A stretch of DNA of 63,537 bases, from contig CAZGJQ010000001.1 in assembly GCA_964525815.1 (NCBI GenBank), forward strand, positions 1 to 63,537, given 5' to 3'. Below the pieces are notes generated by a model. The model was not told the DNA's origin, did not search any database, and was given only the letters and a program-made list of their open reading frames with translations. Numbering within the stretch: position 1 is the stretch's first letter; every line of letters starts with the position of its first letter. The stretch is from UBA1049 sp964525815 (GTDB lineage: Bacteria > Bacillota > Clostridia > Oscillospirales > CAG-382). A program made the translations under genes and the position numbers. This document shows, piece after piece, positions 8,011 through 17,309 of this stretch.

Positions 8011-10381
8011 GCTCACGAGGGCGGAAAGAAAAGAAATTGAAGCCGCCATCGCAAGAGCGAAAAACCAGGATAAAAAGAAGAAGTCGGCACAGGACTCCAT
8101 TCCCTTTGAGCGAATGTTTCCCGACGGCATCTGCCGTGTGAAGCCCGGCTACTTCACCAAAACCATCCAGTTCCAGGACATCAACTATCAGCTCAATCAA
8201 AACGAAGATAAAACGGCTATCTTCGAGGGCTGGTGTGATTTCCTCAACTACTTCGACAGCTCTGTAAAATTCCAGTTGTCCTTTATGAATATGGCGGCAA
8301 ACAAGGACACCTATGGGAGCAGCATCGAAATCCCGTCACAGGGCGACGACTTTGACGGTATCCGTGAGGAATACACGGATATGCTGAGAAGCCAGCTTGC
8401 CCGTGGCAACAACGGTCTTATCAAGACCAAGTATCTGACCTTCGGTATTGAAGCGGCAAGCGTTAAGGAGGCAAAGCCGAGGCTTGACCGCATTGAGACC
8501 GACATTCTCAACAACTTTAAGAGGCTCGGCGTGACAGCAGAACCCTTGAACGGCAAACAGCGCCTTGCCTTGATGCACGGGATGTTCCACATGGATGAGC
8601 AGCTTGATTTCAACTTTTCTTGGGACTGGCTGGCACCCACCGGACTTTCCGTAAAGGACTTCATCGCCCCAAGCTCCTTTGAGTTTAGAAACGGCAAGGA
8701 GTTCGGTGTCGGCAAGAAACTGGGTGCCGTGTCCTTCCTGCAAATCCTTGCTCCCGAACTCAATGACCGTATGCTGGCAGACTTCCTTGATATGGAGTCC
8801 AGCTTGATTGTCACCATGCACATTCAGTCGGTTGACCAGGTAAAGGCAATCAAGACGGTTAAGCGTAAAATCACCGATTTGCAGAAAATGACCATTGAGG
8901 AACAGAAAAAGGCAGTTCGCTCCGGTTACGATATGGACATCATTCCAAGCGACCTTGCCACCTACGGCAATGAGGCAAAGAAAATCCTGCAGGATTTGCA
9001 GAGCCGTAACGAGCGTATGTTCCTTCTGACCTTCCTTGTGCTCAACACAGCAAACACCAAACAGCAGCTTGCCAACAACGTATTCCAGGCATCCAGCATT
9101 GCCCAGAAATACAACTGCCAGCTCACAAGACTCGACTTTCAGCAGGAAGAAGGGCTGATGTCCTCTCTGCCGTTGGGACTCAACCAAATCGAAATTCAGC
9201 GAGGCTTGACCACATCAAGCGTCGCTATTTTTGTACCCTTTACCACGCAGGAGTTGTTCCAGACCGGCGACGAAGCGCTGTACTGCGGCATCAACGCTCT
9301 TTCCAACAACCTCATTATGGTAGACCGAAAGAAGCTGAAGAACCCTAACGGCTTGATTCTTGGCACACCGGGCAGTGGTAAGTCCTTCTCGGCAAAGCGT
9401 GAGATTGCCAATGTGTTTCTCGTAACCGATGATGATATTATCATCTGCGACCCCGAAGCCGAGTACGGTCCCCTGGTGGAGCGTCTGCACGGACAGGTTA
9501 TCCGCATTTCTCCGACCTCGCCTCACTATATCAATCCCATGGATTTGAACCTCAACTATTCGGACGACGAAAATCCGTTGTCGCTGAAATCTGACTTTAT
9601 CCTCTCTCTGTGCGAGTTGATTGTCGGCGGCAAGGAGGGCTTGCAGCCTGTCGAAAAGACGGTCATCGACCGTTGTGTGCGATTGGTGTACCGGGACTAT
9701 CTGGCTGACCCCGTTCCCGAAAAGATGCCCATTCTGGAGGACTTGTACAACGAGCTTTTGAAACAGGAGGAAAAAGAAGCCCACTATATCGCAACCGCTT
9801 TGGAAATCTATGTTTCCGGCTCCCTCAATGTGTTCAACCACCGTACCAACGTGGATATTCACAGCCGTATCGTGTCCTACGACATCAAGGAGCTGGGAAA
9901 ACAGCTCAAGAAAATCGGTATGTTGATTGTCCAGGACCAGGTGTGGAACAGGGTGACGGTCAACCGTGAGGCACGGAAATCCACCCGCTACTATATCGAC
10001 GAAATGCACCTGCTTTTGAAGGAGGAGCAGACAGCAGCATACAGCGTCGAGATTTGGAAGCGATTCCGTAAATGGGGTGGCATCCCCACGGGTATCACGC
10101 AGAATGTCAAAGACCTGTTATCCAGCCGTGAGGTTGAGAACATCTTCGAGAACTCTGACTATATCTATATGCTGAACCAGGCATCCGGCGACCGTCAGAT
10201 TCTTGCCAAGCATCTGAATATATCGCCTCACCAGCTCTCGTATGTCACCCACAGCGGTGAAGGCGAAGGGCTGCTTTTTTATGGCTCCGTTATCCTGCCT
10301 TTCGTTGACCGATTCCCGAAGGATACCGAACTGTACCGTATCATGACCACCAAGCCGCAGGAACAGACGGCTAAGAATTAA
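7994..10381 (+). CDS. virB4: VirB4/TraE-type conjugation ATPase
   Basis: 795 residues. The start is the TTG eight bases after AAGGAGG, inside prgI; the open frame further upstream is the prgI gene read in another phase. The N-terminal ~430 residues form the VirB4 substrate/membrane-contact domain. The ATPase core follows, with Walker A GTPGSGKS near residue 460, Walker B YYIDEMHLLL near residue 670 and the GGIPTGITQNVKDLL block. It powers assembly and substrate translocation at the mating channel on the cytoplasmic face. It has normal length and no visible lesions. Confidence 0.93.
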   Translation: MSTKSKLTRAERKEIEAAIARAKNQDKKKKSAQDSIPFERMFPDGICRVKPGYFTKTIQFQDINYQLNQNEDKTAIFEGWCDFLNYFDSSVKFQLSFMNMAANKDTYGSSIEIPSQGDDFDGIREEYTDMLRSQLARGNNGLIKTKYLTFGIEAASVKEAKPRLDRIETDILNNFKRLGVTAEPLNGKQRLALMHGMFHMDEQLDFNFSWDWLAPTGLSVKDFIAPSSFEFRNGKEFGVGKKLGAVSFLQILAPELNDRMLADFLDMESSLIVTMHIQSVDQVKAIKTVKRKITDLQKMTIEEQKKAVRSGYDMDIIPSDLATYGNEAKKILQDLQSRNERMFLLTFLVLNTANTKQQLANNVFQASSIAQKYNCQLTRLDFQQEEGLMSSLPLGLNQIEIQRGLTTSSVAIFVPFTTQELFQTGDEALYCGINALSNNLIMVDRKKLKNPNGLILGTPGSGKSFSAKREIANVFLVTDDDIIICDPEAEYGPLVERLHGQVIRISPTSPHYINPMDLNLNYSDDENPLSLKSDFILSLCELIVGGKEGLQPVEKTVIDRCVRLVYRDYLADPVPEKMPILEDLYNELLKQEEKEAHYIATALEIYVSGSLNVFNHRTNVDIHSRIVSYDIKELGKQLKKIGMLIVQDQVWNRVTVNREARKSTRYYIDEMHLLLKEEQTAAYSVEIWKRFRKWGGIPTGITQNVKDLLSSREVENIFENSDYIYMLNQASGDRQILAKHLNISPHQLSYVTHSGEGEGLLFYGSVILPFVDRFPKDTELYRIMTTKPQEQTAKN

Positions 10382-10394
10382 GGAGGATTTCACT

Positions 10395-10898
10395 ATGAAC
10401 AACGAACACTATCTCATTCACAAGGACGACTACATCAAGCACATCGACGAAAAGGTGATGCTGTATTCCTTTGTGAAACAGCTCACTCACCACATCGGTA
10501 AACTGAAAGCCACCCATGAAAACGAACCCATTATGAAAATGGCGGCAACCTACGCCATCGCCGCCGAAAAGCTGTTTGACAGTTGGGGCATTCCCAAATC
10601 CTACCTTGTTTTTGATGACGAGGATGCCCTTGCCGAACTGATGGAGAACGAGCTGATTGCTCCCGAAGATGCAGGCTATTATCCCATCGACGATGAGGAA
10701 GATGATAACTGCAACTTTGAGTGTCGCTGCGGTGACTGCTGCGGCTGTTGCGCCGAGGATGAAGCGGACGGCTTCGACGATGACGAGGATGGCGTAGAAA
10801 GCGTGGATGACTTTATCGAAATGCTGGGAGCCATGTCCGCTGTAATTCACAACATCTTCGGTGATAAGGTGTCCGTTCACATCGTCATTGAGGACTAA
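10395..10898 (+). CDS. Hypothetical acidic Cys-rich conjugation-operon protein
   Basis: 167 residues, good ribosome site (AAGGAGG). A helical N-terminal half (to about residue 75) is followed by a strongly acidic region that encloses a Cys cluster, CNFECRCGDCCGCC near residues 113-126. No domain is recognised. The Cys spacing could bind zinc or an iron-sulphur cluster, or form disulphides if exported, but no signal peptide is seen. It lies 13 bases after virB4 in the transfer operon, so a role with the ATPase or channel is inferred only. Confidence 0.65.
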   Translation: MNNEHYLIHKDDYIKHIDEKVMLYSFVKQLTHHIGKLKATHENEPIMKMAATYAIAAEKLFDSWGIPKSYLVFDDEDALAELMENELIAPEDAGYYPIDDEEDDNCNFECRCGDCCGCCAEDEADGFDDDEDGVESVDDFIEMLGAMSAVIHNIFGDKVSVHIVIED

Positions 10899-10931
10899 CC
10901 CTGCTTACCCTGCGATGGGAGGTGATTGCCT

Positions 10932-12683
10932 ATGAGTAAGCGTTCGCCAAGGCTGCAGTTTACCGACGAAGAACGGGCATCCCCGGAGCTTGAAAAGGTC
11001 ATTCGGAAAGCCGATAAAGCGGCGGACAAGCTGGACAAAGCCGAGGCAAAAATCCCGAAGAAAACCGTCAAACGCAAAGAGCGTATTGTGGGCGAGGATG
11101 GCAAGGTCACGGTAAAACTGCACTTTGAGGAAGTGGAAAAGAAAGCACCCTCCAAGCTCTCCCATGCGGTAACTGCCACGCCGGTCAACACCGTGCTTGG
11201 AACAGCGCACCGCAAAATCCGGGAGACCGAGGAGGATAATGTGGGCGTGGATGGTGCTCACAAACTGGAAGAAGTTGCCGAGGGCGGTGTGCGGACACTT
11301 GAATCCGCACACCGTTCCCATAAGCTCAAGCCTTACCGTGCGGCAGCTCATGCCGAGGTAAAAGCAGACAAAGCCAATATCCGTGCGCTGAATAAGCAGG
11401 CTCAGCAGCAGAACCCACAGTTTTCCAGCAACCCCTATTCCAGATGGCAGCAGAAGCGAGCCATTAAAAAGGAATTTATGGCGGCAAAGGCTGGCAAAGG
11501 TGCAAAGAATACGGCGCAGACAGCGCAAACCACGGCAAAGACCGCAAAGAAAGCCACAGAAGGAACAAAGAAAACAGCAGCGTTTTTCAAAGGGCATTGG
11601 AAAGGAGCCTTGATAGTCGTGGGTCTCTTTCTAATCGTGGCGTTCTTACTCGGTGTCGTTTCTTCTTGTTCGGTCATTGTACAAAGCGGTGTATCCGGTT
11701 TTAGTGCTTCCACCTACGCTGCCCAGGATGCCGATATGCAGGCTGCGGAGGCTCAGTATTGTGCCCTTGAAGCAGAGCTGCAGGAGTACCTGGACAACTA
11801 CGAAAGCACCCATGACTACGATGAATACCACTACGATTTGGATGAAATCGAACACGACCCCTATGTGCTGATTTCTGCTATCTCAGCCCTGCACGGCGGT
11901 GAATGGACGATTGATGAGGTCGGCGGTACCATCCAAATGCTGTTCGACAAGCAGTATATTCTAACGGAAACGGTCACAACCGAAACGAGGTATCGGACGG
12001 AAACCAGAACCGGAACCACCACCTATACAGACCCCGACACAGGAGAAACCGTTACCGAGGAATATGAGTACGAGGTTGAAGTCCCTTACACCTACTACAT
12101 CTGCACAGTGGAGCTTGAAAACTTTAACCTCTCTCATGTGCCGGTGTATATCATGAGCCAAGACCAACTCTCCATGTACGCCACCTATATGAGTTCCCTT
12201 GGGAATCGTCCCGACCTGTTCCCGGATTCGTCGTATGTGAACCGCTATTACAGCACCGAGTATGAGAATTATGAAATCCCGGCGGATGCTCTGTCTGACC
12301 CACAGTTCGCCGCTATGATGGAGGAAGCAGAGAAATACCTGGGCTATCCCTATGTATGGGGCGGTTCCTCACCTTTGACTTCCTTTGACTGCTCCGGTTT
12401 TGTCTCCTGGGTGGTCAACAACTGCGGTGTGGGCTGGAATATCGGCAGACTTGGTGCTTCGGGTCTGCTGGGTATCTGTACGAGAGTTTCTTCATCCAAT
12501 GTTCGCCCCGGTGACCTGGTATTCTTTGAGGGCACCTACGATACCACGGGAGCTTCCCATGTGGGTATCTATGTGGGCAATAACCGGATGATTCACTGTG
12601 GCGACCCTATCCAGTATGCTGACCTTTCCTCAAGCTACTGGCAACAGCACTTTTTAGCCTATGGGCGTTTACCAAGTCCGTAA
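10932..12683 (+). CDS. Membrane-anchored NlpC/P60 peptidoglycan hydrolase (CD1108 family)
   Basis: 583 residues; the ATG follows GGGAGGTG with good spacing, preferred over an upstream TTG that lies too close. A basic, Ala/Lys-rich cytoplasmic N-terminus (1-220) contains a TAQTAQTTAKTAKKATEGTK-type repeat. A single membrane helix follows near residues 225-245, then an extracellular region with a Thr-rich stalk (TETRYRTETRTGTTTY) and a C-terminal NlpC/P60 domain. The catalytic Cys lies in DCSGF near residue 486, the His in ASHVGIYVG, and the third polar residue in MIHCGD. In ICEs such proteins open the cell wall for the mating channel (VirB1-like role). All catalytic residues are present. Confidence 0.88.
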   Translation: MSKRSPRLQFTDEERASPELEKVIRKADKAADKLDKAEAKIPKKTVKRKERIVGEDGKVTVKLHFEEVEKKAPSKLSHAVTATPVNTVLGTAHRKIRETEEDNVGVDGAHKLEEVAEGGVRTLESAHRSHKLKPYRAAAHAEVKADKANIRALNKQAQQQNPQFSSNPYSRWQQKRAIKKEFMAAKAGKGAKNTAQTAQTTAKTAKKATEGTKKTAAFFKGHWKGALIVVGLFLIVAFLLGVVSSCSVIVQSGVSGFSASTYAAQDADMQAAEAQYCALEAELQEYLDNYESTHDYDEYHYDLDEIEHDPYVLISAISALHGGEWTIDEVGGTIQMLFDKQYILTETVTTETRYRTETRTGTTTYTDPDTGETVTEEYEYEVEVPYTYYICTVELENFNLSHVPVYIMSQDQLSMYATYMSSLGNRPDLFPDSSYVNRYYSTEYENYEIPADALSDPQFAAMMEEAEKYLGYPYVWGGSSPLTSFDCSGFVSWVVNNCGVGWNIGRLGASGLLGICTRVSSSNVRPGDLVFFEGTYDTTGASHVGIYVGNNRMIHCGDPIQYADLSSSYWQQHFLAYGRLPSP

Positions 12684-12694
12684 AGGAGGATGTT

Positions 12695-12952
12695 ATGAAC
12701 CCGAAAGTCGTGAAACTCCGTGAGGAGCGAGAAAAGAATGTGGCGAAGATTGCTTCACTGCAGGAAAGAAACAAGAAGATTGATGTGGACATTATCCGCA
12801 TCGAGAACACGGACATCATCGGAATGGTGCGGGAGTACGGTCTGTCGCCCGACGCTCTCTTTGAGCTGATTACGGCAGCAAAGAAGAACCCCATCCCGTC
12901 TGTGTCCATTCCCGAAACTATGGAAACGGAGGAAATGAACAGTCATGAATAA
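12695..12952 (+). CDS. DUF4315 family protein
   Basis: 85 residues. A coiled-coil-rich N-terminal half (KLREEREKNVAKIASLQERN) is followed by the conserved DIIGMVREYGLSPDAL block of DUF4315. These small proteins occur just after the NlpC/P60 gene in Tn1549-type operons; their function is unknown. It overlaps the start of the next gene by eight bases. Confidence 0.85.
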   Translation: MNPKVVKLREEREKNVAKIASLQERNKKIDVDIIRIENTDIIGMVREYGLSPDALFELITAAKKNPIPSVSIPETMETEEMNSHE

Positions 12953-14081
12953 ATTCAGAAAAATTTTTGCTCTTATGCTCGCTGTGCTTTGCATGGCGAG
13001 CTTTTCTATTACAGCATTTGCTTCGGGCGGCGACGAAGCACCGACCACGGGCGTAGAAGCCACCGAACCCACGGAAACCGCCGAGCCGACCGAAGGTGCA
13101 GAGGAAGTTCCTTATTCCTATGTCATCAATGAGGATGGCAGCGTGGTAATCACCTTGAACGATGCTGTCACCGAGGAAATCAAGACCACCGGAAAAGTCG
13201 TGACAAACGGCGGTCGTCTAAATCTGCGGACCGGAGCCGGTATGAGCTATGAGATTATCGACCAGCTCCGCTGCGGCGAGGAAGTCACCGTTATCGGCTC
13301 CGAGGGCGATTGGTATGAGGTCATCGTTCCCGAAAAGAAAGGATTTGTTCACAGCGACTATCTGGAGCTTATGCAAGAAGCCGAGCAGAACAGCAATATT
13401 GACTCTGCCTTGCTTTCCATGATTATGCAGTTCATGTCGAACGGTGTCGGCGGCGCTGATGGAGAAAGCGGAGAAGCCTTTACGCCAAGTGGCAATTTGA
13501 GCCTTATTGATGACTTTTTCCAGGTTGAAGCGGAAGCTACCGAAAACAGCCCTCAGCGAGATAAGCAGTTCATCACGTTGGAATCGAAGAACGGAAACAT
13601 CTTCTACCTTGTTATCGACCGCAACGGCGACCAGGAGAATGTGTACTTCATGAATCTGGTGGACGAAGCAGACCTTATGACTTTGATTGAGGCAAACAAA
13701 GACGGTACACAGGCTCCGGTTTGCTCCTGTACTGATAAATGCGCCGTTGGTGCTATCAAGACCGACTGCGAGATTTGCCGCACCAATATGAGTGAGTGTG
13801 TCGGCAGAGAGCCGGTGGTTGAAACCGAACCCACTGAGCCGACCGAAGAACCTGCCGAGGAAAAGCCTGCCGCCAATCCCATGCCCGTTATCATTCTTCT
13901 GATTGCCGGTGCAGGCGGCGGTGCGTTCTACTGGTTCAAAATCCGCAAGCCGAAGGACAAGACCACAGGAAACAACGACCTTGACGATTACGACTTCGGA
14001 CAGGATGACGAGGACTACGACGAGGAGACCGAAATTGACGATGCTGATTTGATGGCGGAAAGCGAGGAAAACAAAGGATAA
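12945..14081 (+). CDS. DUF4366 surface protein with SH3 domain (CD1107 family)
   Basis: 378 residues. The signal peptide has a KFRKIF start, a hydrophobic core and an AFASGG cleavage region near residue 27. Thr/Glu-rich stalk repeats (TEPTE, GTE-type) follow, then a bacterial SH3 domain around residues 85-140 (GRLNLRTGAGMSYEI ... GDWYEVIV ... GFVHSDYLEL). The DUF4366 domain has paired Cys in CSCTDKC and CEICRTNMSEC. After a second TEPTEEP stalk there is a membrane helix near 312-330 and a very acidic cytoplasmic tail. The SH3 domain probably binds peptidoglycan, placing this protein with the neighbouring wall hydrolase. Type-I orientation is inferred. Both stalks read TEPTE, suggesting internal duplication. 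Confidence 0.83.
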   Translation: MNKFRKIFALMLAVLCMASFSITAFASGGDEAPTTGVEATEPTETAEPTEGAEEVPYSYVINEDGSVVITLNDAVTEEIKTTGKVVTNGGRLNLRTGAGMSYEIIDQLRCGEEVTVIGSEGDWYEVIVPEKKGFVHSDYLELMQEAEQNSNIDSALLSMIMQFMSNGVGGADGESGEAFTPSGNLSLIDDFFQVEAEATENSPQRDKQFITLESKNGNIFYLVIDRNGDQENVYFMNLVDEADLMTLIEANKDGTQAPVCSCTDKCAVGAIKTDCEICRTNMSECVGREPVVETEPTEPTEEPAEEKPAANPMPVIILLIAGAGGGAFYWFKIRKPKDKTTGNNDLDDYDFGQDDEDYDEETEIDDADLMAESEENKG

Positions 14082-14239
14082 TGCGTTTCTTTGACAGTTG
14101 TGTGGAGCGAGTGATGTTGGCAGATGTCGCAGAGGACATCGCCAATGACCTCGCTTTTGAAAGATATTTGAAGAAGCTCCATGAAAACAAGGAGCGTCAG
14201 AAAGCCTATCAAGCGAAAAAAGGAGAAAGACAAACATGA
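14081..14239 (+). CDS. Small charged protein between DUF4366 and TopB
   Basis: 52 residues (MRFFDSCVERVMLADVAEDI at the start, Lys/Glu-rich helix after). It overlaps the previous stop by one base (TAATG) and the topB start by four (ATGA), so it is translationally coupled on both sides, which argues that it is real despite its size. No domain is recognised. Confidence 0.65.
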   Translation: MRFFDSCVERVMLADVAEDIANDLAFERYLKKLHENKERQKAYQAKKGERQT

Positions 14240-16281
14240 CAAAAAGATTGGTAATTGCTGAAAAGCCCTCTGTGGGTATGTCCATCGCTGCCGTCCTCGG
14301 TGTAAAAGACCGCAAGGACGGCTACATGGAGGGTCGTGACTATATCGTATCCTGGGGGTTCGGACACCTCTGCGAGCTTGCCAACGCAGACAGCTACGAT
14401 GTGAAGTATGCCAAATGGAGCTATAACGACCTGCCCATCGTGCCTGCCAACTGGAAGTACAAAATCCCCCGTGACAAGTACAGCCAGTTCGCTACCTTGA
14501 AGCATCTGATGAATCGACCCGACGTGTCCAATGTCATCAACGCCTGTGATGCAGGGCGTGAGGGCGAGCTTATCTTCCGCAACATCTATCAGATGACCGG
14601 ATGCAAAAAGCCTATCTATCGCCTTTGGATTTCCTCTATGGAAGATGCCGCTATCGCCCAAGGCTTCCGTGAGCTGAAGGACGGCAAGGAGTACGACAAC
14701 CTCTTTGCCGCCGCCCGTTGCCGTGAGTGGGCTGACTGGCTCGTCGGTATCAACGCAACACGTCTTTTCTCCGTGTTGTATCACCGCACTTTGAATGTCG
14801 GTCGTGTGGTTTCTCCGACCCTCGCTCTGCTCGTTCAGCGTGAAGCGGATATTGGAGCGTTCAAGCCCGAACCCTTCTACACGGCAGAGCTTGACTTTGG
14901 TTCTTTTACAGCCGCAAGCGAGAAGTTCAAGAAGAAGTCCGATGCGGAGGCGGTCGTTCCTAAAGCCAATGAGCCTGTTGTGGTGGAGTCCGTCACAAGC
15001 AAGGAAAAGAGCGAGAAAGCTCCGGCACTCTATGATTTGACCACGCTCCAGAGAGAAGCGAACCGTCAGTTCGGCTACACCGCACAGCAGACCCTCGATT
15101 ACGTTCAGAGCCTTTATGAAAAGAAGCTCTGCACCTATCCCCGTACCGACAGTCGTTATCTCACCGATGATATGGCAAACGGCGTAAATGCCGTGGTCGA
15201 TTGCTCGGTTGGTATCTGCGGAGTGTCTGCACCTGCTGTAGTTCTGCGTGAGCAGATCTGCAACAGCAAAAAGGTGTCAGACCACCACGCTATTATCCCT
15301 ACAACGGTTGCCGCCAAGACCGATTTGAACATTCTGCCTGCAGGAGAGCGTGAAATTCTCACGATGATTGCAAAGCAGGTACTCCGTGCCGTCAGCGAGA
15401 GCTATCGTTATTGTGAAACGGTCGCTGTTATTACCTGTAACGGCAACACCTACACCACCAAGGGCAAGACCGTTTTGGAGACCGGATGGAAAGCCTACAA
15501 TGACAAGGAGCAGACCGATAAGATTCTGCCCGAACTTGCCGATGGTGACAAGCTGCAGGTCGCAAGCTCCGAAATCAAGGAAGGTATGACCAAGCCCCCG
15601 GCACACTTTACCGAGGATTCTCTACTGTCTGCTATGGAAGTGGCAGGAGCAAAGGAAATGCCCGATGATGCCGAGCGTAAGGGCTTGGGTACACCTGCAA
15701 CGAGAGCCGGTATCATCGAAAAGCTGATTGCTACGGGATTTGTGGAGCGTAAGAAAGCGAAAAAGACCGTTAGCCTTATTCCTGCACAGACGGGTATCTC
15801 TCTGATTACTGTTCTCCCCGAACAGCTTCAGTCCCCCTTGCTCACCGCAGAATGGGAGCACAAGCTGAAAATGGTGGAAAACGGCGAAATGGATGCCGAT
15901 ACCTTTATGGCAGAAATCTCCCTTATGGTCAGCGAGCTTATCAAAACCTACTCTGTCATTAAGGGTGCGGAGGTTCTGTTTCCCTCCGGTCGTGATGTAA
16001 TTGGCAAGTGCCCTCGCTGCGGTGGTGACGTTACCGAAAGTAAAAAGGGCTTTTTCTGCGAGACCAACGATTGCCGCTTCGGTCTGTGGCGTGACAACAA
16101 GTTCCTTACAAGCAAGAAAATCTCCCTGTCCAAGAAAATGGCGGCGACCTTGCTGAAAAACGGTCGTATCCCTGTTAAGGGTATCTTCTCCGAGAAAACC
16201 GGAAAGTCTTACGATGCAACCCTCGTAATGACCGACGACGGAGCAAAGACACTTTACAGTTTGGATTTCGGCAAGGAATAA
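14236..16281 (+). CDS. topB: DNA topoisomerase III (ICE-encoded type IA)
   Basis: 681 residues. The N-terminal TOPRIM domain shows VIAEKPSVGMSIA, NACDAGREGELIF with the metal-binding acidic residues, and HLCELA. The catalytic Tyr lies in TYPRTDSRYL near residue 302. A C-terminal zinc-ribbon-like region has CPRCGG and CETNDC. Known role: cuts and passes single strands, resolving intermediates during conjugative replication or excision. It is the last gene of the transfer operon before a change in layout and has normal length for plasmid/ICE TopB. Confidence 0.94.
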   Translation: MTKRLVIAEKPSVGMSIAAVLGVKDRKDGYMEGRDYIVSWGFGHLCELANADSYDVKYAKWSYNDLPIVPANWKYKIPRDKYSQFATLKHLMNRPDVSNVINACDAGREGELIFRNIYQMTGCKKPIYRLWISSMEDAAIAQGFRELKDGKEYDNLFAAARCREWADWLVGINATRLFSVLYHRTLNVGRVVSPTLALLVQREADIGAFKPEPFYTAELDFGSFTAASEKFKKKSDAEAVVPKANEPVVVESVTSKEKSEKAPALYDLTTLQREANRQFGYTAQQTLDYVQSLYEKKLCTYPRTDSRYLTDDMANGVNAVVDCSVGICGVSAPAVVLREQICNSKKVSDHHAIIPTTVAAKTDLNILPAGEREILTMIAKQVLRAVSESYRYCETVAVITCNGNTYTTKGKTVLETGWKAYNDKEQTDKILPELADGDKLQVASSEIKEGMTKPPAHFTEDSLLSAMEVAGAKEMPDDAERKGLGTPATRAGIIEKLIATGFVERKKAKKTVSLIPAQTGISLITVLPEQLQSPLLTAEWEHKLKMVENGEMDADTFMAEISLMVSELIKTYSVIKGAEVLFPSGRDVIGKCPRCGGDVTESKKGFFCETNDCRFGLWRDNKFLTSKKISLSKKMAATLLKNGRIPVKGIFSEKTGKSYDATLVMTDDGAKTLYSLDFGKE

Positions 16282-16377
16282 CGACAATGCCGACCTGTGG
16301 GACTATTCCTTACGGGTCGGCAAATTACATAGTCTTATACAATTTACATCTAATCTGTAGAAAGAATCAGAAAAATG

Positions 16378-16386
16378 TGCTATAAT
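16378..16386 (+). promoter_or_regulatory. Extended -10 promoter for the leader/GNAT unit
   Basis: TGCTATAAT, a consensus extended -10. No convincing -35 lies 16-18 bases upstream, as is usual for extended -10 promoters. It lies about 52 bases before the leader peptide start and is the only promoter-like element in the topB-GNAT gap. Confidence 0.55.
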
Positions 16387-16437
16387 AATTAAAGTCGATT
16401 GCAATTCGGCTTCAAATTAAATTTATTAAAGAGGTAA

Positions 16438-16530
16438 ATGCTGTTTGAAGAACAACAAGCCAATGGATATTGTAGCGTAAGCGGAGGCTTCGCAAATACT
16501 ACAATACCGCAAAGTCTCCGCCTTTTCTGA
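16438..16530 (+). CDS. Leader peptide of the acetyltransferase attenuator
   Basis: A 30-codon frame starting MLFEEQQANGYC, after AGAGG six bases upstream. It runs through both halves of the alternative hairpins described in the next entry and ends 26 bases before the GNAT gene. Its placement is typical of leader peptides whose translation decides which hairpin forms. The peptide has no recognised family. Confidence 0.5.
   Translation: MLFEEQQANGYCSVSGGFANTTIPQSLRLF
16468..16528 (+). promoter_or_regulatory. Transcription attenuator with mutually exclusive hairpins
   Basis: Stem A pairs TATTGTAG (16468-16475) with CTACAATA (16499-16506). Stem B pairs GCGGAGGCTTCGC (16481-16493) with GCAAAGTCTCCGC (16509-16521) and is followed by CTTTTCTG, a terminator. 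Because half of stem B lies inside the loop of stem A, the two cannot form together. With the leader peptide this makes a classic ribosome-sensing attenuator as known upstream of several antibiotic resistance genes. Confidence 0.6.
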
Positions 16531-16556
16531 TTTATTTTCAAAGGAGCAAAAATAAG

Positions 16557-17180
16557 ATGAAAACAAATTACAATATTCGTTTAGAAACAGAAAAAGACTA
16601 TAAGGAAGTTGAAAACCTTGTTCGAGAAGCGTTCTGGAATGTGTATCGTCCCGGATGTATGGAGCATTATCTTATTCACGAATTAAGGAAAAATCCCGAT
16701 TTCATCCGTGAACTTTATTTTGTGATGGAGCTTGACGGCAAAATCATCGGTCAAAACGCTTTTACCAAAGCAGAAATTATAACCGATGATGATGCTCACA
16801 TACCTGTTCTTACAATGGGACCAATCTGCGTCGCAAATGAGCTTAAACGGCAGGGATATGGAAAGGCTTTACTTGACTATTCTCTTGCAAAAGCTACCGA
16901 GCTTGGATATGGTGCAGTATGCTTTGAGGGTAATATTGATTTTTACAGCAAAAGTGGCTTTATTCTTGCAAGCAAAAAGAAAATTCACTACGAGGGTGAG
17001 CCGAGGGATGCTGTTGTGCCGTACTTCCTCTTAAAAGAACTGAAACAAGGTTATCTTGACGGTGTGGAAGGTGTATTTTATCAACCAATGGGACAGTACG
17101 CCGATGAAGCAGCCGCAGAGGAATTTGACAAACAGTTTCCCGAAAAGGAAAAACTGAAACTTCCCGGTCAGCTAATTTAA
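16557..17180 (+). CDS. GNAT family N-acetyltransferase
   Basis: 207 residues; the ATG follows AAAGGAG at good distance. The GNAT fold is visible: N-terminal IRLETEKDYKEVENLVREAF, the acetyl-CoA loop VANELKRQGYGKALLDYSLA near residues 95-115, and YGAVCFEGNIDFYSKSGF. It resembles the YhbS-like acetyltransferases. The substrate cannot be told from sequence: a small molecule, a peptide or an antibiotic are possible. Flanked by its own promoter-attenuator and terminator, it is a one-gene cargo unit between topB and the YodL gene, which normally are close in these elements. The attenuator suggests drug-dependent expression (inference). Confidence 0.8.
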   Translation: MKTNYNIRLETEKDYKEVENLVREAFWNVYRPGCMEHYLIHELRKNPDFIRELYFVMELDGKIIGQNAFTKAEIITDDDAHIPVLTMGPICVANELKRQGYGKALLDYSLAKATELGYGAVCFEGNIDFYSKSGFILASKKKIHYEGEPRDAVVPYFLLKELKQGYLDGVEGVFYQPMGQYADEAAAEEFDKQFPEKEKLKLPGQLI

Positions 17181-17193
17181 TAAACGGATAAAT

Positions 17194-17236
17194 GAAGCCA
17201 ATCGCAAGGAGCAATCCAAGCGATTGGCTTCTTATA
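17194..17236 (+). terminator. Terminator after GNAT gene
   Basis: Perfect 12-bp stem GAAGCCAATCGC / GCGATTGGCTTC with a 14-base loop, followed by TTATAT. Confidence 0.75.
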
Positions 17237-17309
17237 TCCTACCAGAGCATTACATAGCAGTCTTAGACTTCGGTTTAAGGCTGCTAATTTTTTTGAAAGG
17301 AGTTAGTCT

